From the NCBI GenBank assembly GCA_905234765.1, contig CAJOIF010000074.1, positions 1-6,193 of the forward strand: DNA of 6,193 nt, read 5' to 3'. Within the stretch, counting starts at the first letter, position 1, and each line of letters begins with the position of its first letter. Shown here piece by piece: positions 1 through 4,653 of the stretch. The notes beneath the pieces were generated by a model that saw only the letters and a program-made list of their open reading frames with translations, ran no database searches and was not told the origin of the DNA. Origin of the DNA: an uncultured Bacteroidales bacterium (GTDB lineage Bacteria; Bacteroidota; Bacteroidia; Bacteroidales; F082). The position numbers and the translations under genes were made by a program.

Positions 1-45
1 GGCCTCGGCAGCCGCAAGTACACTATTATAAGCATCGACAAATGA
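1..45 (+). CDS. C-terminal end of an unrecognised upstream gene (partial)
   Basis: Frame 1 is open from the left edge and reads GLGSRKYTIISIDK before a TGA stop at 43-45. That stop overlaps the ATG of the dehydrogenase gene as ATGA, the classic arrangement of translationally coupled genes. This supports a real gene end that belongs to the same operon. Fourteen residues are too few to name a family, so no function is offered. The alternating hydrophobic pattern TIISI would fit a terminal beta-strand. Confidence 0.5.
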   Translation, partial: GLGSRKYTIISIDK

Positions 46-878
46 AGAAACAAGTTTCCGTTTTGGTGGGTGCTGGAAGCATCGGGCAAGCAATCATCCG
101 CCGAGTGTCGGCTGGTAAGCTCATTGTGCTGGCTGACTTTTCCATAGAGAACGCTCAGCGAGCTGCAAAGACTCTGGAGGATGCTGGCTTTGAGTGCGCA
201 ACCATCAAGTGTGACCTTGGTTCAAAGAAAGATATTCTGAAGTTGGTGGAGTTCGCTACCAGCAAGGGTATTGTAACGAATGTTGTGAATGCCGCTGGCG
301 TGTCACCCTCGCAGGCTTCCGTTGAAGAAATTCTTCGCGTTGACCTATATGGCACAAGCGTACTGCTGGAGGAGTTTGGAAAGGTGATTGCCGAGGATGG
401 TTCAGGTGTGATTATCTCTTCACAGAGCGGTCATCGTCTGTCCGCCTTACCACAGGAACAAAACGACGCCTTAGCCACAACTTCTGTTGACAAACTGTTG
501 GATTTGCCATTCCTGAAGGAAATCAACGACACGCTAAAAGCCTATCAATACTCGAAGCGTTGCAATGTGCTTCGCGTGATGTACGAGGCTACCCGTTGGG
601 GACGACGTGGCGCAACCATCAACTCTATTTCCCCGGGCATCATCATCACGCCCTTGGCCAACGACGAACTTCATGGTCCACGCAAGGATGGCTACCTGAA
701 GATGATCGAGGGGATGCCCGCCCGTCGAGCCGGAACGCCTGATGAAGTAGGAGATTTGGCAGAGTTCCTGATGTCAAGCCGTGGGCGTTTCATCAGCGGT
801 GCCGATTTTCTGATTGACGGTGGATGTACGGCATCCTACTGGTATGGAGACTTACAATACCTCAAGGCTACACATTAA
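42..878 (+). CDS. Short-chain dehydrogenase/reductase (SDR family oxidoreductase)
   Basis: A complete 278-residue cytosolic NAD(P)(H)-dependent oxidoreductase of the classical SDR type; the substrate cannot be read from the sequence. It has an N-terminal Rossmann beta-alpha unit with the dinucleotide glycine motif GAGSIG (residues 10-15), which replaces the usual TGxxxGxG. NAAG follows at 83-86, the catalytic serine region ISSQSG at 125-130, and the catalytic Y168xxxK172 within AYQYSKR. The PG motif is in SPGIIITPL (197-205), and the C-terminal IDGG (258-261) is typical. The length is normal for the family. The ATG at 42 overlaps the preceding stop (ATGA), and the glycine motif sits close to the N-terminus, so this start is well supported. 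The gene lies mid-operon, and its stop overlaps the start of the next gene. The family assignment is secure. The role, probably reduction or oxidation of a small carbonyl or alcohol, is inferred from the family. Confidence 0.93.
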   Translation: MKKQVSVLVGAGSIGQAIIRRVSAGKLIVLADFSIENAQRAAKTLEDAGFECATIKCDLGSKKDILKLVEFATSKGIVTNVVNAAGVSPSQASVEEILRVDLYGTSVLLEEFGKVIAEDGSGVIISSQSGHRLSALPQEQNDALATTSVDKLLDLPFLKEINDTLKAYQYSKRCNVLRVMYEATRWGRRGATINSISPGIIITPLANDELHGPRKDGYLKMIEGMPARRAGTPDEVGDLAEFLMSSRGRFISGADFLIDGGCTASYWYGDLQYLKATH

Positions 879-1303
879 TGAACCGCCTTATTACGATACA
901 GTTTCTTGGAATGACGACAATAATCATGCAAGCAAAGACGGACAAAGAGCAAATAGAAGCCCTTTACCGAGAAATGTATGAGGCTATGGTGGCTAAGGAC
1001 ACGGTGACACTAAATCACGTCCACGCCGACGATTTTGTGCTCATCCACATGACCGGCATGCGACAGTCGAAAGCAGAATATATCCGTGCTATTGCCGACG
1101 GCACGCTCAACTATTATTCGGCAGAGCATGAAGAGATGGACATCGCCATAAAGGGCAACACTGCAACGTTGACAGGCAAAAGCCGCGTGACAGCGGCAGT
1201 GTTTGGTGGGAGTCGTGGTACTTGGAGATTACGTTTGCGTTTTACTCTTGAGAAACAAGACGGCCAGTGGAGGTTCACCTCATCGCAAGCCAGTACATAT
1301 TAG
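878..1303 (+). CDS. NTF2-like (SnoaL/DUF4440-type) small protein, probably exported
   Basis: From the ATG at 878, which overlaps the dehydrogenase stop as TAATG, the product has 141 residues. Residues 1-19 look like a signal peptide: MNR, then a hydrophobic stretch LITIQFLGMTTIIM, then QA before K20. The mature part starts KTDKEQIEALYREMYEAMVAKD, the first helix of the NTF2-like cone fold. It continues with HADDFVLIHMTG, the paired strands MDIAIKGNTATLTGKSRVTAAVFGG and WRLRLRFTLEKQDGQWRFTSSQAS, and ends on the final beta-strand, as in nuclear transport factor 2-like and DUF4440 proteins. The frame stays open upstream to an ATG at 824, but that start would overlap the dehydrogenase by 55 bases and is less likely. 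An ATG at 926 would give a cytosolic form without the signal. NTF2-like proteins may be enzymes or ligand binders, so no specific function can be given. Confidence 0.85.
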   Translation: MNRLITIQFLGMTTIIMQAKTDKEQIEALYREMYEAMVAKDTVTLNHVHADDFVLIHMTGMRQSKAEYIRAIADGTLNYYSAEHEEMDIAIKGNTATLTGKSRVTAAVFGGSRGTWRLRLRFTLEKQDGQWRFTSSQASTY

Positions 1304-1346
1304 TTGCAGTAAGACGACTGTCCAAAGAGACATTCTATCATTCCAC

Positions 1347-1384
1347 ATCCGCAATCCAGGCAAAGGCTTGGATTGCGGATTTTT
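1347..1384 (+). terminator. Intrinsic terminator of the SDR/NTF2 operon
   Basis: A perfect 12-bp inverted repeat (ATCCGCAATCCA at 1347-1358 with TGGATTGCGGAT at 1369-1380) extends inward by three more pairs, one of them G-T, to a 4-base loop. A run of five T follows (1380-1384). It lies 43 bases after the NTF2-like stop. Positions 1349-1384 match 4532-4567 at 30 of 36 bases in the same orientation, so this is one copy of a recurring terminator sequence. Confidence 0.9.
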
Positions 1385-1445
1385 CATCTCTCTACCTATT
1401 ATTTCCCGAAAAATTTATAAAACCGCCCATTTCGCAAATTGATAG

Positions 1446-1473
1446 TTGGATTTCAAAATATTTTGTACCTTTG
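1446..1473 (+). promoter_or_regulatory. Bacteroidetes-type promoter of the DUF1016 nuclease gene
   Basis: TACCTTTG at 1466-1473 fits the Bacteroidetes -7 consensus TAnnTTTG. A TTG (-33 element) lies at 1446-1448, 17 bases upstream. Transcription would begin near 1480, about ten bases before the ATG at 1490. This location rules out the longer reading frame that begins with TTG at 1439, because that start would lie upstream of the transcript. Confidence 0.75.
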
Positions 1474-1489
1474 CGAGGTTCAAAACGAC

Positions 1490-2503
1490 ATGTCAGACCT
1501 AACCTTACATAGCAACACGGAATCCTTCATCGGCGACATCAAACGACTGGTGGAGCAAGGGCGCAATGCGGCATACGGAGCCGTGAACGCCGTGATGATT
1601 GAGACCTATTGGCGCATAGGACAACGCATCGTGGAGCAAGAGCAAAATGGCAAGGAACGCGCCGAATATGGAACGCAGTTGATTGAAATGCTTTCCGAAG
1701 AACTTAAAGGTTTCAGCAAACGTAATCTTCAGTATTTTAGAAGTTTCTATCTGACTTTCAATAACTTGGAAATTGTGCAAACGCGTTTGCACAATTTGAA
1801 GTGGTCTCATATCCTGACTACCTTGCGTGTTGAAGACCCCGTTGCCGCACGATGGTATCTGCAAACCGCCTCAACAGAAATGTGGAGCGTGCGTACCCTC
1901 GACCGTAACATCAGCACACAATATTTCGAACGTCATTTCAAGCAGCCGCAGATTTTGGATAGCCCTGAAAACAAGGCGGTTCCTGACAAATTGGAGATTC
2001 TGAAAAGCCCTATTATGGCTGAATTTCTCGGCTTTAAGCATGACACCGACTTTTCGGAAACGGAGTTGGAAAAAGGCCTGATTTCGCATTTGCAGGATTT
2101 CTTGGTTGAGATGGGACGTGGATTTGCGTTTGTGGCCCGTCAGCAGCATATCTTCACCGACATGGGCGACTTTTACATCGACCTTGTTTTCTATAACTAT
2201 CTCTTGAAGTGCTTCGTCCTCATCGACTTGAAAAAGGGACAAATCACCCACCAAGACGTGGGGCAGATGGACATGTATGTGCGGATGTATGACGACCTGA
2301 AGCGCACCGAGGGCGACAATCCGACCATTGGCATTGTGTTGTGCAGTGAAACCAGCAAGGACATTGCCCGTTACTCGATTCTGCACGACAGCGACAATCT
2401 TTTTGCTGCCAAATACATGCCGCTGATGCCCACCGAGGAAGAACTGCGCCGCGAGATAGAGCAACAAAAGGAATTGTATAGATTACAACAAGAGAATAAG
2501 TAG
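1490..2503 (+). CDS. DUF1016/YhcG-family PD-(D/E)XK nuclease domain protein
   Basis: A 337-residue protein with the two-part build of the YhcG (DUF1016) family. The N-terminal helical DUF1016_N region covers about residues 11-135 and includes IKRLVEQGRNAAYGAVNAVM, YWRIGQRIVEQE and FSKRNLQYFRSFYLTF, then the family signature KWSHIL (104-109). The C-terminal PD-(D/E)XK nuclease-fold domain covers about 165-315. Its likely metal-binding residues are D231 in FYIDLVFY and D246/K248 in VLIDLKKG, followed by VGQMDMYV with Q259. All expected positions are intact, so the fold should be active. A short charged tail (EEELRREIEQQKELYRLQQENK) ends the protein. Family members are predicted nucleases, often found within type I restriction loci. 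No hsd genes are visible here, so this copy stands alone. The ATG at 1490 is chosen because the promoter lies directly upstream. The biological role is unknown. Confidence 0.9.
   Translation: MSDLTLHSNTESFIGDIKRLVEQGRNAAYGAVNAVMIETYWRIGQRIVEQEQNGKERAEYGTQLIEMLSEELKGFSKRNLQYFRSFYLTFNNLEIVQTRLHNLKWSHILTTLRVEDPVAARWYLQTASTEMWSVRTLDRNISTQYFERHFKQPQILDSPENKAVPDKLEILKSPIMAEFLGFKHDTDFSETELEKGLISHLQDFLVEMGRGFAFVARQQHIFTDMGDFYIDLVFYNYLLKCFVLIDLKKGQITHQDVGQMDMYVRMYDDLKRTEGDNPTIGIVLCSETSKDIARYSILHDSDNLFAAKYMPLMPTEEELRREIEQQKELYRLQQENK
1770..1797. repeat. 28-bp perfect palindrome inside the DUF1016 gene
   Basis: The half-site AAATTGTGCAAACG (1770-1783) is followed immediately by its exact reverse complement (1784-1797), with no spacer and no mismatch. 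It encodes the linker LEIVQTRLHNL just before KWSHIL, between the helical core of the N-terminal domain and the next conserved block. As DNA it could extrude a cruciform or bind a dimeric protein. As RNA it would form a hairpin. Confidence 0.85.
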
Positions 2504-2528
2504 CCACAACTTCACGCTATCCACCCTA

Positions 2529-2636
2529 GCAAGGATTTCTGTCGTGTTGGATGTGCCGCTGATTTCGGTGCCAAATTAGGGCTGAATTGCAGATGGTTTT
2601 TCTTTCCATTTGGAAAAAACACACCCAAATCCTTGC
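2529..2636. repeat. 10-bp inverted-repeat pair bounding 108 bp
   Basis: GCAAGGATTT at 2529-2538 has its exact reverse complement AAATCCTTGC at 2627-2636. The right arm contains the TTG -33 element of the next promoter. The 88 bases between show only weak internal pairing, such as CCAAAT at 2571 with ATTTGG at 2608. This could be a small MITE-like element, a long weak hairpin at the end of the nuclease transcript, or chance. No convincing target-site duplication is seen at the edges. Confidence 0.45.
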
Positions 2637-2661
2637 ACCTTTGAAAAATTGTGTATCTTTG
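2633..2661 (+). promoter_or_regulatory. Bacteroidetes-type promoter driving the structured RNA
   Basis: TATCTTTG at 2654-2661 matches the -7 consensus TAnnTTTG. TTG at 2633-2635 serves as the -33 element with an 18-base gap. Transcription would start near 2668. No protein start follows within a usual distance: the first ATG (2706) opens a 2-codon frame and the ATG at 2734 a 5-codon frame. The promoter therefore most likely makes an RNA, or a long leader of the genes from 2987 on. Confidence 0.75.
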
Positions 2662-2772
2662 CCCCGATAAAAACACAAACAGTAACCCATAAAAACGAAA
2701 CGAATATGCAATAAAAGCGCAGATTTGCGTGAAATGAAACGACATAAATAACAGCATTAAAACTGAATTCTT

Positions 2773-2893
2773 CTGCTTAAAAATTTGGCGATTTTTAGGA
2801 AGGTATGTAAAGTTTTAGTCAAGATGCTCGCGTGTTGGCGTGAGATTGACTTATTTCTTGTACATACCAGGTTACGCCAAATACCTTAAGCAG
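2773..2893 (+). ncRNA. Nested multi-helix structured RNA (small RNA or leader), unassigned family
   Basis: Five helices nest in one long rod. P1 is CTGCTTAA 2773-2780 with TTAAGCAG 2886-2893 (8 bp). P2 is ATTTGGCG 2783-2790 with CGCCAAAT 2875-2882 (8 bp). P3 is GGTATGTA 2802-2809 with TACATACC 2861-2868 (8 bp), extendable by AAG/CTT across a bulged G2860. P4 is AGTCAA 2817-2822 with TTGACT 2846-2851 (6 bp). P5 is CTCGCG 2827-2832 with CGTGAG 2839-2844 (one G-U), closing the loop TGTTGG. Internal loops of 2/3, 11/6 and about 4/5 bases separate P1 to P4, and the 11/6 loop is the largest. A promoter lies upstream and a terminator abuts the 3' side, so the transcript would run from about 2668 to 2923 (about 255 nt). 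The rod with an asymmetric central bubble recalls 6S RNA, but the unpaired 5' tract of about 105 bases does not fit well. I cannot name the family. Confidence 0.7.
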
Positions 2894-2923
2894 CGGGAAA
2901 CAAGGAAGTTTCACGCTTTTTTT
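2892..2923 (+). terminator. Intrinsic terminator after the structured RNA
   Basis: The stem AGCG-G-GAAAC (2892-2901) pairs with GTTTC-A-CGCT (2908-2917): nine pairs and one G-A mismatch around the loop AAGGAA. Seven T (2917-2923) follow. The first two bases (AG) are shared with the last two of helix P1 of the structured RNA, so the two folds meet end to end. It lies 63 bases before the next gene, so it would either end a free small RNA or attenuate the following operon. Confidence 0.8.
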
Positions 2924-2986
2924 GTGCTTGTTTGGAAAAAGGAACTAATCAATCAAACGAGTAATAACAATTAAAATCTCAAGAAA

Positions 2987-3682
2987 ATGAAAAAAGTACT
3001 TTTAACGACAGTAATGTCTTTGATGATGTGCATGGGAGTTTATGCACAAGATTACCTCAATGCACCTAAAGCAGGCGAAAAGGTAATAGGAACCGTTTAT
3101 CTGGCAAGGAGGGCAACTAAAGATTCGAATGATGGGAGAAAAAGTGAGTGGTATATAGAACTTTTGGAAAAGGCAAAACAAGAATTTCCAAACAAGGTTA
3201 TAGATATTAGGGATATGCAAGGCACTCCTCAAACAGGCGAATACAGAGATTGGTTTTATGGGCCAGTAAATGGTAAAGTGGTTGATTTAGGTGGAAATCC
3301 AGAAACGCAAAGCATGGAGAGCCTATCTAGAGCCATGGACAAAGCTCTTCGCAATGTTCGTGAGGGTTCAAGAGTAGCCATTGATATGGTAACAGTATCA
3401 GGTGGGGTTTCCATTAACCGAGAAGATTTTAAAGACCAAATCATTGATGCCTTGCTAGACAAAGGTTACAGGGTCGTTGCTAAAGATTACCTTGAAAAAA
3501 TGTACGAGGAACAAGAAGCCCAACAAAGCGGCATTTACAACGAAAGCACCACTGTAAAGACAGATAACTTCTCTGCTGTGGGCTACTACATCAATGTAAA
3601 GGTCACGGAAACCTCGCTGCGTGTGCAGGTGGTCAATGTGAGCACAGGAGAATATGAAGGCAACGCAACCGTAAATTTCTAA
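2987..3682 (+). CDS. Exported protein with CsgG/LpoB-like C-terminal region (paralogue 1)
   Basis: A 231-residue protein with a signal peptide: MKK, then a hydrophobic core LLTTVMSLMMCMG, with likely cleavage VYA|QD after residue 20. There is no lipobox cysteine at the cleavage site, so a periplasmic location is expected. Residues 25-100 form a divergent N-terminal region (EWYIELLEKAKQEFPNKVIDIRDMQG). Residues 115-231 follow the CsgG/LpoB/FlgO-like pattern: SLSRAMDKALRNVREGSRVAIDMV, a helix DQIIDALLDKG, then GYRVVAKDYLEKMYEEQEAQQSG, the aromatic-rich SAVGYYINVKVTE, and VQVVNVSTGEYEG. The last 72 residues match the next gene at 47 of 72 positions by hand alignment. It is the first gene of a two-gene unit, and no -7 box is seen between the terminator at 2923 and this ATG. 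The function is unknown; the CsgG-like call rests on pattern only. The first two thirds are more AT-rich than the end of the gene. Confidence 0.8.
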   Translation: MKKVLLTTVMSLMMCMGVYAQDYLNAPKAGEKVIGTVYLARRATKDSNDGRKSEWYIELLEKAKQEFPNKVIDIRDMQGTPQTGEYRDWFYGPVNGKVVDLGGNPETQSMESLSRAMDKALRNVREGSRVAIDMVTVSGGVSINREDFKDQIIDALLDKGYRVVAKDYLEKMYEEQEAQQSGIYNESTTVKTDNFSAVGYYINVKVTETSLRVQVVNVSTGEYEGNATVNF

Positions 3683-3694
3683 AAATCAACGATA

Positions 3695-4378
3695 ATGAAA
3701 GCAACAAGAATCATCATCTTGGCACTCGCCTTGCTTGTAGGCTTGGGCAAGGCCATGGCGCAGGAAGACTTCAACCGCGCACAGAAGGCACCACAAGTCA
3801 AGGAAACGGTGCTTACCAAAAGCACGCGCACCAAGAAGGGTTACGACAGTTATCAGGCCGCCTACAAAGCCGCCTTGCGCGAGGCTACCCAAGCCTATCC
3901 AAATAAGGAAGTTGGCATCCGCAACTTGAAAAAGGGCGATGTGAAAGTGAATGGAGACGGCTCAATTTCGAACTTCTACACTTACACTGTAGTGGAACTG
4001 CCTGGCGTGGTGGCGCAAAACCTTTTCAATGCCATCAGCCAAGCCACCCGCAAGATAGACGAAGGCAACCGCTTCGCCTTGGACAAACTCACCATCACCG
4101 ACGGCCAAACCGACAAGGAGAAGACCAAAGGCCAAATCGTGGATTACCTCTTGGGCAAGGGCTACAAGGTTGTCGCCAAGGAGAGTTTGGAGAAACTCTA
4201 CAGGGAGCAGCAAGGCCAACAGAGCGGCATCTACAACCCCGATACCACCGTGGAAGGCAACAACTTCACGGCTGTTGGCTACTTCATTAGTGTCCGCATC
4301 ACCGAGGAATACGTTCAGGTGCAAGTCGTCAACGTCAGCACTGGCGAGTTTGAGGGGAATGTCACAGAAAACCTATAA
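3695..4378 (+). CDS. Exported protein with CsgG/LpoB-like C-terminal region (paralogue 2)
   Basis: A 227-residue protein that starts 12 bases after the stop of its paralogue, so the two are almost certainly co-transcribed. The signal peptide is MKATR, then IIILALALLVGLG, with cleavage AMA|QE after residue 22 and no lipobox. The N-terminal domain (about 45-105) has YDSYQAAYKAALREATQAYPNKEVGIRNLKKGDV followed by FYTYTVVELPG. This is a helix and strand arrangement shared, much diverged, with paralogue 1 (KQEFPNKVIDIRDM). The C-terminal half has LFNAISQATRKIDEGNRFALDKLTI, the helix GQIVDYLLGKG, then YKVVAKESLEKLYREQQGQQSGIYN, the aromatic FTAVGYFISVRITE, and VQVVNVSTGEFEG. CsgG/LpoB-type domains work at the cell envelope, in secretion or in activating wall synthases. 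Here that is only a pattern-based suggestion. The gene ends ahead of a terminator. Confidence 0.82.
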   Translation: MKATRIIILALALLVGLGKAMAQEDFNRAQKAPQVKETVLTKSTRTKKGYDSYQAAYKAALREATQAYPNKEVGIRNLKKGDVKVNGDGSISNFYTYTVVELPGVVAQNLFNAISQATRKIDEGNRFALDKLTITDGQTDKEKTKGQIVDYLLGKGYKVVAKESLEKLYREQQGQQSGIYNPDTTVEGNNFTAVGYFISVRITEEYVQVQVVNVSTGEFEGNVTENL

Positions 4379-4425
4379 AAACCTCTAACGAACAAGTCAC
4401 ATTGAGTGACATTTCATTGAATTTC

Positions 4426-4456
4426 AAAGGCTTCGTCGAATAGGCAAAGCCTTTTT
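4426..4456 (+). terminator. Intrinsic terminator of the paralogue operon
   Basis: AAAGGCTT (4426-4433) pairs with AAGCCTTT (4447-4454) over a 13-base loop, and T continues to 4456. It lies 47 bases after the stop at 4378. A smaller hairpin, GTCAC-ATTGA-GTGAC (4396-4410), sits between the stop and this terminator and has no T run. Confidence 0.75.
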
Positions 4457-4528
4457 CTTAATCGTGATTGTTGACAAGATTCTGTCGACGTCGCTGACTA
4501 CATACTGAACAAGTAATTTGTGCAAAAC

Positions 4529-4568
4529 AAACCGCAATTCAGGCAAAAACTTGTCTTGCGGTTTTTTT
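4529..4568. terminator. Second, probably bidirectional terminator between convergent genes
   Basis: AAACCGCAA (4529-4537) pairs with TTGCGGTTT (4556-4564). After a 2-base mismatch the inner helix CAGG/CTTG continues, and T run 4562-4568 follows on the plus strand. On the minus strand the stem is followed by a T-rich stretch (complement of 4524-4531), so it could also end transcription of the AraC regulator, whose stop is at 4654. Positions 4532-4567 match the terminator at 1349-1384 at 30 of 36 bases. Confidence 0.8.
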
Positions 4569-4653
4569 ATAATAACCGCAAAGTGTGAAACTTTTCCCGA
4601 AAAATCTATGACAGCCATGATAAATAATCATCCAAATAACCCTCTCAACCCAA

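Larger units (their letters stand above)
2504..2986 (+). other. 483-bp region without a protein gene
   Basis: No plausible protein gene lies here: the plus-strand frames are short and lack family features. In order it holds an inverted-repeat pair (2529-2636), a promoter (2633-2661), an A-rich tract of about 105 bases with a small GCGCA/TGCGT hairpin at 2717-2730, a nested structured RNA (2773-2893), an intrinsic terminator (2892-2923), and a 63-base A-rich stretch before the ATG at 2987. I see no strong terminator directly after the nuclease stop at 2503. The T-rich stretch at 2597-2606 has no convincing stem in front of it. Confidence 0.7.

Noticed and set aside
1439..1489. N-terminal extension of the nuclease from a TTG codon
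   Set aside because: The -33 and -7 promoter elements lie inside this stretch, so it would not be transcribed; the ATG at 1490 is the better start.
1871..2467. 198-codon open frame on the minus strand opposite the nuclease
   Set aside because: It is a mirror of a well-supported gene with conserved domains, and its translation shows no family pattern.
2512..2757. 81-codon open frame on the minus strand in the region after the nuclease gene
   Set aside because: It runs through the inverted repeat and the promoter at 2633-2661, has no -7 box of its own upstream on the minus strand, and its product has no recognisable family pattern.
2824..2889. 21-codon plus-strand frame (MLACWREIDLF...) inside the structured RNA
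   Set aside because: Its bases are fully explained by paired helices P4, P5, P3 and P2, and there is no ribosome-binding context.
2773..2893. tmRNA, signal recognition particle RNA or RNase P RNA as identity of the structured RNA
   Set aside because: None of their hallmark sequences (tRNA-like ends, the GGAAG/GCAGG SRP loop motif, the RNase P core) could be found.
4396..4410. Small hairpin GTCAC/GTGAC after the second paralogue
   Set aside because: Only 5 bp with no T run; a better terminator follows at 4426, so no separate function is claimed.
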